Of a stretch of 64,000 nucleotides of DNA, positions 7,883 through 17,595 are shown one piece after another. The notes below the pieces were generated by a model. It searched no databases, was not told the DNA's origin, and saw only the letters and a list, made by a program, of their open reading frames with translations. Within the stretch, counting starts at the first letter, position 1, and each line of letters begins with the position of its first letter. Both the position numbers and the translations under genes were made by a program. Origin of the DNA: CAZCPB01 sp044223975 (GTDB lineage: Bacteria > Planctomycetota > Phycisphaerae > Phycisphaerales > UBA1924); contig JBGALI010000009.1 of assembly GCA_044223975.1 (NCBI GenBank), positions 124,001 through 188,000 on the forward strand, given 5' to 3'.

Positions 7883-10800
7883 TCAACACCCCGAAACAAA
7901 GTGGTCCATGAAGAAGTCGAAGTCATCACCGCTGACGAAAGTGTCGTGATTGACGTCGGCGCTCGGAAGGCCGAACTCGAAGTCATAAACGAAGGCGTCG
8001 AAGTCGTCGCCCGATACCCAGCTATCGCCGTTGTAGTCCGCAGGGCACACCATGAGCTTGGCCTCGCGCGAAGTCACGCTGCCGCAGTCGTCCGACACCA
8101 CGCAGTCGTAGGTGCCCGCATCCCACGGCACGATGTTGACGAGGGTCAACGACGCGGTCGTGGCACCCTCGATATGACCCGTCTCGTTCGCCATCACCTC
8201 GCCACTTCTTCGCCACTGGTACGTGAGCGAGTCCGCTCCCGTTGCGGTCACTGCTAACGTCGTTGAGCTCGTCACGTCCGAGTACCGGTCCGCGGGCTGG
8301 GACACAATGGTGGGGGAGCCGGCCAGGTGCAGTTCCCACGTATCTTCGAGAGGATACCCGGCAGCGCCCTGCCCACCGAACAGGACATGCTTCTTGCGTC
8401 CAGAATCGTACACGAGCGCCGCCAAGCTTCGACCCGGCGGAATCGTTCCGGCCATATGCGTCCACTTCCTGGCGTCGCCATCCCACATCCAAGTATCATT
8501 CTCGTACGCTCCATCATTACCGCCGAACAGCACGATGCTTCCCCGTTCGGGATCAAAGCTCATCGACGCTCCGGTTCGAGCGGACGGCCCGGTGGTGCTA
8601 GCGAGTGTCCACATAGTTGTCTGGGCATCCCAGAGCCACGTCTCTCCGCTATTGGTCCCTTGGTACGTCTCGCCGCCAAAGAGCATGGTGAGGTGGTGCA
8701 CCGGGTCATAGCACATGGCGAAGCGCTTTCGCCTGGACGGACCGTAATCGTTGTTGTTGTCTGCACTCAGTTGAGTCCACACACCGCTGGCGGAGTCGAG
8801 TTCCCAGAAATCCCTCATGTAACCCACGCCGCGACGTTGCCCACCGAACACCATCATGCGCCCGCGATCGGAGTCGTAGGCCATGCCGTGCCACACGCGC
8901 CCGTCGGGCGGTCCCCCGCTGGTGGTAACCGGAACCCAGGTGGTCCCGTTCCATGTGTACGAGGCGTTGGTGTATTCGTTGGAAGGCCAGCCGTACCCGC
9001 CGAACAGGAAGAGCCTCTGATTGACGGTGTCGTAGGCCATCGTGGCCCCCTCGGTCGGACCACCGGGGAACGCGTTCGTCTTGAAGGACCACACCGATCC
9101 ATTCCAGGCCCACGTATCACCGAGGATGTTGCTGAAGTCCGTGGTTCCACCGAATACCAGAGTCTCCGCGCGAACCGGGTCGTACGCGGCCATCGCAGAG
9201 AACCGGCTGTGCGGCACGACATTCCGCTGCGTCCAAACGCCGTTCTGAAACTCCCACGTGTCGTTGAGCGGGACGTCGGGCGCGCCCTGACCGCCGTAAA
9301 CCACCAGCGTATTGCGGGCGTCGTCGTAAGCGAACGCCGCGAGGCTTCGCCCGGGGATCTGCCCGGTCGCTGAAATGGGAATCCACTGTTGGGTTGCCCC
9401 GTTCCACTCGTACAGGTCGCTTTGGAACGCACCGTCGTCGCCGCCGAAGAGCACGACCTTGCTCCGGCTCGGGTCGTAGGTCATCGAGCAGCCTTCACGT
9501 GCCGACGGGCCGCCCGCGTTCGGCCAGAGTGTCCACTCGCTGGTCTGCGATTTCCACGTCCACGTATCGCCGAACTTCGCTCCCCCGCTTTCGCCGCCAA
9601 AGAGCACCGCGGTCTTCTGGATCGGGTCGTACGCCATGGCGCTTCGGCGCCGAATCCCGGGACCGGCCCCGCTCCAGGTGCGCTGAGTCCACAAGTCGGT
9701 CCCCCAGTCCCATTCCCACAGATCGTTCAAGTGGGCGCCGCTTGTCTGACCGCCGAAGATCAGAGCGCGATCACGGAACGAGTCATACGCCATGCTGTGC
9801 CACACTCGGCCCGGGCCGGGGAGGTCCGCGGCACCCCACCAAGCCATTCCGTTCCACCAATACAGGTGCTTGCTGTAGCTGTTCGGCGACGCGGAGTACC
9901 CGCCGAACATCAGCGGGGTACTGCTCGTTGGGCGGTTCACTATCGTGGCGCCCTCGGTAGGGCCATCACCAAAGTAAATACTTCGCAGCTTCCACGCCGC
10001 GCCATCAAAGGACCACGTGTCACCGTAGAACAAAGAGCTGAAGTTCGTTGAACCGCCAAAGATGAGTGTCGATTGGCTCGCGGGGTCGTAAGTGGAGGCG
10101 ACGCTGAGCCGCGCGCCGGGGGGGCCGACCGATGTCCAGTCGGCCACATCGCACTTGAGCGACGGACAGTTGCTTGTATTCACGTCCAGCGAGGACACAC
10201 TGCTCCACTCGGAAGCGCACCCGTTGGATACAAGGCAGTAAACATCAGAACTGAATGCGGAACCTTCCGGTGCCCGGAGACTAAACTCGGAGCCGGTCGC
10301 GCCATCGACCGGATAGCCGTCCTGGTACCACTGGTACCACCAGTATTCCGAGTTGCCGCCGTCGGCGACCGCGGAGAACGTCACCCATTCCCCCGGGCAC
10401 CTGGTTACCCCGACGGGCTCGACCGTGACCGTGGGAAGCGAGGGGCAGACCACGTCTGCGTGCACTTGAATCTCAAGATCAAGAACATCGGTTGAATAAT
10501 TATAGCCATCGCCATCTATTGAAACAGAGAGCGGAAAGTACAAGTAATCAAACCGACCGGGCAGCGACCATGTCGCGTGCGCAACCGCGCCGTTAGAAGG
10601 CACATCCAGCCGATAGTAGCCGTTCATGATGTCATAGCGGCTGTTCAAGAACACCTGGGCGTTATCCCCGAGGGTGCTCAGCAGCACCTGCGCACTGACT
10701 TCAATGGAAACGTTTTCGTATTGCTGCCCCGGATCGAGCGGCCGTTCGATCGTGCTGTCGAACTCGATGATGGTCCGCTGCTTGCCCTGTGCGCAATAGC

Positions 10801-11251
10801 TCGAGAACGGGTCGGGAGGAGCGACGCAAACTCCCCTGAAGGCGCCCCGCCGGCCGTACCATATCTGATTGTCAGCGTTGGGCGAAGTCACCGGCCCGAC
10901 GAAAGGGTAGCTGAAGCATGGCGTCTCCCACTGCCATCCCGTCAGGCTTTGCCTGAAGCCAGTCCAAAGCCCATCCATGGCCTGACTTTCGAGCGCGTAA
11001 TATCCGCAGCCTGAGTAGAACCCTTGGCAATTATATGGCCATGACCAGTTTTGAAAGTACGAGTTTGTGAGCGTTTCATAGTTCCACGTTTTGTTCTGTT
11101 CATAACTCGAGTAGAGATTATTCGGATCATGAGCGTGGACGTAGTAGTCGGTCATGGACCAGTCGAAGTGGTACAAGAACTGTGCGCGGGCCGACCCCGT
11201 CGTCGCGTGTGCGACCAAAGCGGCGAGCACGGTTGCGATCAGTCGGATCAC
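7883..11251 (-). CDS. Secreted double kelch-propeller protein with Ig-like and dockerin-like ends
   Basis: The protein has 1122 residues from the GTG at 11251, chosen because a signal peptide (IRLIATVLAALVAHATTG) follows at once; an ATG at 11368 would add 39 unlikely residues. Residues 25-270 are an unassigned N-terminal domain. A first Ig-like stretch is followed by about twelve kelch-type repeats in two blocks, with recurring (F/Y)GG, DTWEW/DLWEW and AYDP motifs. An Ig-like domain (SLTYQWRRSG, DAGTYDCVV) comes next. The last 55 residues carry two calcium-loop units (DYNGDSWVSGDDFD and DVNHDTFVSGDDFD) and end in GC, a tail common in Phycisphaerae exported proteins. The likely role is cell-surface binding; the ligand is unknown. 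Confidence 0.85.
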   Translation of the reverse strand: MIRLIATVLAALVAHATTGSARAQFLYHFDWSMTDYYVHAHDPNNLYSSYEQNKTWNYETLTNSYFQNWSWPYNCQGFYSGCGYYALESQAMDGLWTGFRQSLTGWQWETPCFSYPFVGPVTSPNADNQIWYGRRGAFRGVCVAPPDPFSSYCAQGKQRTIIEFDSTIERPLDPGQQYENVSIEVSAQVLLSTLGDNAQVFLNSRYDIMNGYYRLDVPSNGAVAHATWSLPGRFDYLYFPLSVSIDGDGYNYSTDVLDLEIQVHADVVCPSLPTVTVEPVGVTRCPGEWVTFSAVADGGNSEYWWYQWYQDGYPVDGATGSEFSLRAPEGSAFSSDVYCLVSNGCASEWSSVSSLDVNTSNCPSLKCDVADWTSVGPPGARLSVASTYDPASQSTLIFGGSTNFSSLFYGDTWSFDGAAWKLRSIYFGDGPTEGATIVNRPTSSTPLMFGGYSASPNSYSKHLYWWNGMAWWGAADLPGPGRVWHSMAYDSFRDRALIFGGQTSGAHLNDLWEWDWGTDLWTQRTWSGAGPGIRRRSAMAYDPIQKTAVLFGGESGGAKFGDTWTWKSQTSEWTLWPNAGGPSAREGCSMTYDPSRSKVVLFGGDDGAFQSDLYEWNGATQQWIPISATGQIPGRSLAAFAYDDARNTLVVYGGQGAPDVPLNDTWEFQNGVWTQRNVVPHSRFSAMAAYDPVRAETLVFGGTTDFSNILGDTWAWNGSVWSFKTNAFPGGPTEGATMAYDTVNQRLFLFGGYGWPSNEYTNASYTWNGTTWVPVTTSGGPPDGRVWHGMAYDSDRGRMMVFGGQRRGVGYMRDFWELDSASGVWTQLSADNNNDYGPSRRKRFAMCYDPVHHLTMLFGGETYQGTNSGETWLWDAQTTMWTLASTTGPSARTGASMSFDPERGSIVLFGGNDGAYENDTWMWDGDARKWTHMAGTIPPGRSLAALVYDSGRKKHVLFGGQGAAGYPLEDTWELHLAGSPTIVSQPADRYSDVTSSTTLAVTATGADSLTYQWRRSGEVMANETGHIEGATTASLTLVNIVPWDAGTYDCVVSDDCGSVTSREAKLMVCPADYNGDSWVSGDDFDAFVYDFEFGLPSADVNHDTFVSGDDFDFFMDHFVSGC

Positions 11252-11661
11252 AAAGCCGCTTTGGAGCCCCGGTGCGGAGGGCGCGACACATTGATTGAAA
11301 TGCCCTCGGCAAGCGGCAACTGAGCGGACCCGTTCCGAGTCGGGAGGATCCAGAGTGATGCGGCGCATCGAAGCAACCCCCCCTGAAGGATCGTTTCAAT
11401 CTATCGTCCCATTCGTCGTCGAGCCGAGTGAACTCTTGGGCAGCGTTGACCGAAATCCGTTGATGCTGGACTCTGCCCGGGCAGAATCATGCCAGACTAC
11501 AAATTGCGTGGCACCCCATCGGCGCACGAATCGCAGGCTACCAGATCGCGGAGTCATGTCAAGTCCGCGACTTGAGGACCACCTGATCCACTCCGGTAAC
11601 GGGCAGCGTATCGCCCCTTGATTCCGCTTGTACGGCGGGCGGGGAGCGATTGAAGCAGCGA
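11252..11661. other. Gene-free gap between kelch gene and TPR pseudogene
   Basis: About 410 bp containing the upstream region of the kelch gene. I see no gene, hairpin with T-tract or repeat that I can support. If translation of the kelch protein began at 11368 the gap would be shorter. Confidence 0.4.
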
Positions 11662-12500
11662 TCAGCCGCCAGCGGGCGTTGCGGACTGCTGGGGCGGCGC
11701 AGCGGGGACGGGGATCGCATCTCGCTTGGTCTTCCACTCCGCCACCTTCAAGTCGTAGCCCTTCCCTGGCTCGGTGTTGTCCCACCCGGTGTAGAACTCA
11801 ACGAGAGCCTGAATGGCGTCGCGTGTGTCCTTGTGGGTGTCGCCGCGGGTGCTGAGGAAAATGGCATGGGCTTCGAGCAGGTTGGACTCGGCGGCGGTGA
11901 ACTGGGAAAGCTCAGCGCGAGCCTTGCCCAGGGTCGCCAGCAGTCTTGCGAGCCTGAACGCGTTGTCGTTCGTGAACGTGTTCCGAAACATGGGCTCCGC
12001 GGGTGCGAGCAAGTCAACGACTTGGGAGTTCCTGCCTTGTGCCTGCAGTAGACTGCCCATATTGCTGACCGAGATCAGCGTGTCCGGGTGCTCCTGGCCG
12101 AGCACCCGCCGAAACGCCTCCAGCGATTCACGGTAACATTCTTCGGCTCCAGCGAAATCGCCCTTCGACTGCAGCAACTGTCCCATGTTGTCGATCGAGA
12201 TCAGCGTGTCCGGGTGCTCCTCTCCCAGCACGCGCCGACGCTTCTCCATTCCTTCACGAAGGTATCGTGTCGCCTCGTCAAACTTGCCCATGTCCCGCAG
12301 CAGCAGGCCCAGATTGTTGAAGGTGGTGAGCGTGTAGGGGTGTTCCTCCCCCCATGCCCGCCGGTACTTTGCCATCGCTTCGCGGTGGTACGGCTCGGCT
12401 TCCGCAAACTTGCCGCGGCGCCAAAGGAGTTGCCCCATGTTGTAGATTGAAATGAGCGTGTTCGGGTGGGCACCCTTAGCGTGATCAGCCACTCGAACAC
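11662..12500 (-). pseudogene. 3' remnant of a TPR protein (probably kinase-TPR)
   Basis: About 280 codons encode four or more TPR units of the TPR_12 type, each with EEHPDTL and NMGQLLQ-like motifs. A C-terminal tail follows that resembles the end of planctomycete kinase-TPR fusion proteins (VEFYTGWDNTEPGKGYD). The frame has no proper start. Toward its 5' side it runs into the element-end repeat (12555-12715), which supplies unrelated codons. The N-terminal part, presumably a kinase domain, was therefore lost at an element junction. Expression is unlikely unless a start arises within the repeat. Confidence 0.7.
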
Positions 12501-12554
12501 GGACGAGGTCCAACAAGCATGGAGAAGTCCGAGAGCTGCCACCGAAGGTCGGGA

Positions 12555-12715
12555 ACTGGCCCGGGACGGACGTCTGAAACAGCGAAAAAGCGCTTCTTTT
12601 GTAAACCAAATCGAGGTTGGGCGCAAATTGCAAGCGGTCGCGTGCGCGCGTCTGGAATTGCGGGGGTTTGCGGTAAGCTCTGAACACAAAACGGTAATTA
12701 CCGGTCGCGCGCAGA
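12555..12715. repeat. Distal element end, second copy, with perfect palindrome
   Basis: It matches 7505-7650 closely over about 150 bp (GGACGGACGTCTGAAACAGC, GCGCAAATTGCAAGCGGTCG). It ends in CGGTAATTACCG at 12692-12703. Unlike the copy at 7500 it is not preceded by a clear tRNA fragment. It marks the broken 5' side of the TPR pseudogene, so it probably records an older insertion or deletion. Confidence 0.65.
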
Positions 12716-12782
12716 TGACGCGTTAGTCCAACCACGAGCCGCCGAGACGGCCCGGAGCAGTTGAGGCACACGGCCACCATCC

Positions 12783-15700
12783 TCACATCGTCGCCGCAAC
12801 CACGTAACCCTGTTCGATCTGGTCCACCTGCCCTGCGAGACCCATGTCAACTAGAGAGGGCACCTCACGCAGCGACTCCAAGGTCCACGTGCCGTTGAGA
12901 TCGGCCCGCGCTCCGGCGATCGTCCGCTGCGACACGCTGAAGGTGATGACGAAGACGTGGTGATTGGTGTCCACCACCACGACCGACATGCCCGTGTTGA
13001 TGATCGTGCGTGTCGAGCGCGGGTCAAACTCGGTGCGTCCATTGCCCTGGCTCTCCGAGTACGCCAGGAACGCCGCGGGAGGCCTGGTGATCGCGCCGGC
13101 GATGGCGGTGGCCGCGTCGCTGATGCTGCTGAGGCTCCACCCGTTGCCGCGCAGCCCCCAGGCGCCGCCCTGCTTGGTCTGGCCATCGGTGTCCACATAG
13201 GTCCCGGCGCTGCCCGCCGGCGACCACCAGAGCGCCGTGAGCTTGCCGTCCTGGATGCCTTGGATGTTGAAGGCGTTCCACCCGGTCGTGATGCCCGACA
13301 GCGATCCGGGAGCAAAGTGCATCGTGCCCGTCAGGCCGCCCGCGTCGGTGAGGTTCGTCAGAGTCCACTCGTGCTGGCCGGCGAGGGTCTTGCTCTTATG
13401 AACATCGCCGCCCTGCCACAGCGACCAAACATCGCCCTTGCTGTCTTGGAACCAAAAGTTCCTGCCACCCCAGTAGGCGTCGGACTTGGCGACGCCGGAG
13501 AGGCGGGACTGGAGCGTCTCGGCGATCCAGTCGCCGTCCACCAAACCGTCTGCGGCCTTGGTTGCCTGCGCGTATCTGTCGATGAACTGCTCTGCGGTGA
13601 TGGCCGGCATCGCGTTGCCAAACTCGAACGCGCCGATGTCGATAGCCTGGCCTATGGCGCGCGCGAAGCCCACGCCCCGCTGATCAGTGGTGAGGCTGGT
13701 GCGGTTGCCGCCCTTATTGATGGCGGGGCTTCCTGACCGAAGGGCGTGTGTCAGGGTCGGACCGCCGTTGTCGGCCAAGGGGGCGAGTTTGGGATCGATA
13801 CCAATAATGTTGGCATCGACGCCATTGAGTAAGCCGCCGGCGCTCTTGAAGTCTCCGATGAGGTTGTTCGAGGAAGACTTGATACTGCTCCATCCCACCA
13901 ACCCGAGGTCGCCGCCGGTGTTCTCCGCGACGAGCGTGCGCTGCAGCGTCAGCCAGGAGCGGGTGCCAGCGTCCGAGCAATAGATGCCGCCGGTGTTGTC
14001 GCTCGCGGTGTTGCGTGCGACGGTAGAGTTCGACAGCGTCACATCCCCATAGCTGAAGACGCCCGCGCCCAGTCTCGCAGTGTTCCCAGAAATGGTAGAG
14101 TTGGTGATGGCCACCGTGGCGTGAGGACCAACAAAGATGCCGCCGCCGCCCTGGCTCGCTATGTTGCCCGAGAGCGTCGACGCCATCAGCGACATTTGTC
14201 CACCGCCGCAGTAGACGCCACCGCCGTTGCTGTAGGAGGTGCCGCTGACGAGGTTGTCTGAGATTGTCGAGCCCGATATCGCCGCGGCGCCAAAGGTGTA
14301 GACTCCGCCGCCGGAGATGCTCGACCGGTTATGCGAGATCGTCGAGTTGATGATCGTTAGAGTGCCGCGGCTGCCTACGCCGCCGCCGCCCCCGCTGCTC
14401 GCGGAGTTCTGCGAGATCATCGCGCCATTGATCGTGAGCACCCCCTGGTTGGAGATGCCGCCACCCTCGGTGGCCACGTTCCGGAGGAGCGTTGCGTTCG
14501 TAACGGTCAGGGTGCCACGGTTGAGGATGCCGCCACCGGTGTGGCCATCACTGGTCGAGTCGTCAACAAAGCCATTCGCAATCGTGAGGCCGCTGAGCGA
14601 GGAAACGCCCGAGGCAAAGTTAAAGACCCTCGACGCGTTATTCCCGCTCACGGTGATGAGGCCGGCGCCGGGCCCGTTGATCGCTAGATCGGCATCGACG
14701 GTAATCTCCTCGCCGCCGAGCGTGATGATGCTGCCGCGAAGGGCGGTCGCGAAGCTGACGGAATCAGCCCCGGGGTTGGCGTTCGCAATGTTCACGGCCT
14801 CGCGCAGTGTGAGATTCCCGGGGCCGTAGTTGGCGTCTTCGGCATCGGCGGAGTTGCTGTCGACGACCAGCACGAGCGACTGCATCTGGTAGGCCCCGAT
14901 GTCCACGACCGTGCCGCGCACAAAGGGTCCGCCGCGCTGGTCGCTGGCCAAGTTGTTCGGATTTACGCCCTTGCCGATGGCAGGGCTGCCGGCGCGCAGA
15001 GCTTTGGTTTGCGTGGGCCCTCCGTTGCTGGCGAAGCCGTCAAGCAACGGATCGACGCCCAGGATGTTGCCATTGATGCCGTTGGTCAGCCCGCCGGAGT
15101 TTGCAGGGTCCTGAACCAGATTGTGGGTCGAGCCAGCGGCGAGCACCCCGAACACATCTCCGCCGGTGTTGCCCGCGACGATCGTGCTTTTGGCGGTCAG
15201 TATGCCATGGTTCTCAATACCGCCCGCGGCCTTGCCCGCCCAGTTCTCGACGATCGTGGAGTTGACGATCGTCAACGCACCGTCGTTGGAGACGCCTCCA
15301 CCGTGAAACCCCGCCGTGTTCACCGCCAGCGTCGAGTTTGCGATCAGCATGTCCCCGGCGTTGAAGACGCCAGCTCCAATGCCCAGATCGTTGCCGGTGG
15401 CCAAGTTCTCGGAGAGAGTCGAGTTGGTGATCGTCGCGGTCCCGGCGCTGTACACGCCACCCCCGCTGTAGTAGTACGCGTTGTTGCGCCATATCGCAGA
15501 GCCCGTGATCGTGAGCGTGCCGAGGCTCCGCACCCCTCCCCCTCGCTCCGCATCGTTCTGCGCGATCGTTGAGTTGACGATCGTTAACACGCCGTCGTTG
15601 GAGAGGCCGCCGCCTTCGATCGCCCTGCTATTGGAGATCTTTGAATTAGTGATAACCAGCGATCCGGCGTTATAGACGCCGGCTCCCGAATTGCTTGCGC

Positions 15701-16043
15701 CGCTGGTGTCGTCCAGATACCCCTCTGTAATCGAGAGGCCGCTCAGCGACGAAGTTCCCGAAGTGAACTTGAAGACCCGTGAGGCTCGATTTGCGGTGAC
15801 CGAGATAGCCTCCGCACCGGGACCGTTGATCATCACGCTGTCGGTGACCGTCAACTCGCCGCTGGCAAGAGCGATGGTCCCCGCCAGTCCCGGTGCAAAC
15901 TCGATCACATCGGCGCCCGCGGCGAGGTTGGCGGACAGGATCGCGTCTCGAAGCGACCCGTCCCCAGAGTCGTTGAGGTTGGCGACCGTGAACACCGTCA
16001 TGAGCTTGCGAGGCTCGAGGGCTTCCATCACGCTTTGTGGCAT
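12783..16043 (-). CDS. Secreted parallel beta-helix protein with LEPR motif
   Basis: The protein has 1086 residues. The ATG at 16043 is chosen for its AAGGAG site 7 bp upstream. The N-terminus carries MEALEPRKLM, the LEPR export-related motif of planctomycetes. Two similar halves of about 400 residues follow, each opening with a GSLRDAI or LTLREAV segment and containing many GGGV(Y/S)..G.LTI.NSTI..N turns of a right-handed beta-helix. Each half ends with GGPTQT or GGPTLT, then ..GSPAI.KG and DQRG. The last 250 residues form a separate domain ending in sheet-rich sequence with ALWWSP, which resembles the repeats of the LEPR protein at 35353-37557. It is probably surface-located; an enzymatic or adhesive role cannot be told from sequence. 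Confidence 0.8.
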   Translation of the reverse strand: MPQSVMEALEPRKLMTVFTVANLNDSGDGSLRDAILSANLAAGADVIEFAPGLAGTIALASGELTVTDSVMINGPGAEAISVTANRASRVFKFTSGTSSLSGLSITEGYLDDTSGASNSGAGVYNAGSLVITNSKISNSRAIEGGGLSNDGVLTIVNSTIAQNDAERGGGVRSLGTLTITGSAIWRNNAYYYSGGGVYSAGTATITNSTLSENLATGNDLGIGAGVFNAGDMLIANSTLAVNTAGFHGGGVSNDGALTIVNSTIVENWAGKAAGGIENHGILTAKSTIVAGNTGGDVFGVLAAGSTHNLVQDPANSGGLTNGINGNILGVDPLLDGFASNGGPTQTKALRAGSPAIGKGVNPNNLASDQRGGPFVRGTVVDIGAYQMQSLVLVVDSNSADAEDANYGPGNLTLREAVNIANANPGADSVSFATALRGSIITLGGEEITVDADLAINGPGAGLITVSGNNASRVFNFASGVSSLSGLTIANGFVDDSTSDGHTGGGILNRGTLTVTNATLLRNVATEGGGISNQGVLTINGAMISQNSASSGGGGGVGSRGTLTIINSTISHNRSSISGGGVYTFGAAAISGSTISDNLVSGTSYSNGGGVYCGGGQMSLMASTLSGNIASQGGGGIFVGPHATVAITNSTISGNTARLGAGVFSYGDVTLSNSTVARNTASDNTGGIYCSDAGTRSWLTLQRTLVAENTGGDLGLVGWSSIKSSSNNLIGDFKSAGGLLNGVDANIIGIDPKLAPLADNGGPTLTHALRSGSPAINKGGNRTSLTTDQRGVGFARAIGQAIDIGAFEFGNAMPAITAEQFIDRYAQATKAADGLVDGDWIAETLQSRLSGVAKSDAYWGGRNFWFQDSKGDVWSLWQGGDVHKSKTLAGQHEWTLTNLTDAGGLTGTMHFAPGSLSGITTGWNAFNIQGIQDGKLTALWWSPAGSAGTYVDTDGQTKQGGAWGLRGNGWSLSSISDAATAIAGAITRPPAAFLAYSESQGNGRTEFDPRSTRTIINTGMSVVVVDTNHHVFVITFSVSQRTIAGARADLNGTWTLESLREVPSLVDMGLAGQVDQIEQGYVVAATM

Positions 16044-16333
16044 GGTCCAACTCCTTGGCAATGGCGCCGGTGTCGGTGGTGAGCGACCGCGCTGTGAATC
16101 ATGCGGATCAACCGAGGGCGAGACGGACCAGCGCGCGGTCGGCGTGCTCTCGACGGCGATTGCGCCCGGGAAGAGTCCTTCAGCACGCAGTTATCGCAAG
16201 GCACTGGCGGCCCGGGACAGTCGCCTGCAAGCGGGCGACCGCGAGTCTGTCCACGGGAATAGTCTGCCACGGGCCGCCAGTGAAACTGATGAACGGATGA
16301 GGGCATGGTCAGCCGCAGAGATTGCCGGCCGGC

Positions 16334-17227
16334 TTAGAGTCCGAGCCACTTCCCCAGGAAGTCCCCGACCCAATCCAACAGCTTCTCAATGATCAGGTGC
16401 AGCGCCTTTCGAAGTTGCTCCTTGACCTTGGCCTCAATCTGGTTGTAGGGATCCCTGGGACGGATCGACTCGATCGCAGAGTTGGTCTGGGCGACCGTAT
16501 ACTCCTTCGCAGGGGCATTCACGCAGAGCAGGGCGATGACGTTGTCATGGCAGTTCTTGAACGCCGTGTTGCCGCCGCGGTTGTCGGTGACCGCCTTGAG
16601 GCGCGTCCAGAGATCGCCCGAGGTGGCGGACATGGTGTTGCGAACGAAGTTGGCGGCAGCGGCGCCGCCGCGCGACTCGATCAGGCTGCGAGCTTGGGCC
16701 GTGATCTTGTCCAAGCCCCTGCCAGTGGTCTCCTTGATGTTGCCATCGGCGTTGACGCGGTACTCGGTGAAATCCTTCCCGGGCCAGTGGTTGGGCTGGC
16801 TCAGCAGGCGAAAGCACGGCACCGTGGGCATGTCTACGTCCTGGATGACCTGGAGCACGAACGTGTAGTTCGATCCGGGAGCATCCACGTCGCAGTAGGT
16901 GACATTGATCGTCATCGGAGACGAAACGCCCGCAGATACGATCATCATCGACGTGCGCACCACGTAGGAGCTGGTGGTGTTGAGCGTGACGGGGCGCCCA
17001 CACAGGGACGAGGCGTGACGCAGGAGAGCCTGCACCTTGCCGTTGCCACGGAACGACTCTACGAGGGGACGAGCGATGTTCGACCCGTCGGTCACTACGG
17101 AAGTCGCGCGGATCGATGTGGACTTGTCCAATGTGACGTTCACGTCCGCTCCGGCGCCGGAGGGGAAGGCCATCAGCGAGCCCCACGTCATCAGAACGGC
17201 GGCGGAAAGTCCTTTGAGATCATTCAT
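16334..17227 (-). CDS. Exported protein of unknown function
   Basis: This is a 297-residue protein with a signal peptide (LSAAVLMTWGSLMAFPSGAGA). The start at 17227 is fixed by an AAGGA site with 7-bp spacing. The mature part contains four to five Cys that could pair, and an amphipathic C-terminal helix region (LRKALHLIIEKLLDWVGDF). I do not recognise the family. It is transcribed in the same direction as the beta-helix gene, which begins about 290 bp downstream, and divergently from the kinase gene. Confidence 0.65.
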   Translation of the reverse strand: MNDLKGLSAAVLMTWGSLMAFPSGAGADVNVTLDKSTSIRATSVVTDGSNIARPLVESFRGNGKVQALLRHASSLCGRPVTLNTTSSYVVRTSMMIVSAGVSSPMTINVTYCDVDAPGSNYTFVLQVIQDVDMPTVPCFRLLSQPNHWPGKDFTEYRVNADGNIKETTGRGLDKITAQARSLIESRGGAAAANFVRNTMSATSGDLWTRLKAVTDNRGGNTAFKNCHDNVIALLCVNAPAKEYTVAQTNSAIESIRPRDPYNQIEAKVKEQLRKALHLIIEKLLDWVGDFLGKWLGL

Positions 17228-17595
17228 GACTGTTTCCTTCAATTCACAGTTGCTCGAATTACCCTGTTGCTGAACTGGGTGATTAGCGTTCAACGACGCA
17301 GGACCATGGTGGAGTGGCCGCGAGTGTCGGGATCAGCAGAAGCACCACACGGGCCTCCGACCTGAGTAGCATCACCTCCTTCCGATCGCGGCCGGCGCGT
17401 GGCGTAACCACGCGACCGCAACGACCTCATCACCGCGACGGTGCCCCGAAGGAGGCCGTTCTTCCCTTCAGCCGACACCGACTGTGACGGTCGGACGTGG
17501 GACAGGTTTCCGGCGGTCGCCGTACCCCTTGAAGCGAAAAGCGACCCAGCGGACCGTAATGGTGGCCGGCAGACAATTCTGATATTCTGGACCCC
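17228..17595. other. Divergent intergenic region
   Basis: About 370 bp between the exported-protein gene and the kinase gene. It must hold two divergent promoters, but I cannot point to -35/-10 pairs with confidence. No small gene or repeat is visible. Confidence 0.4.
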
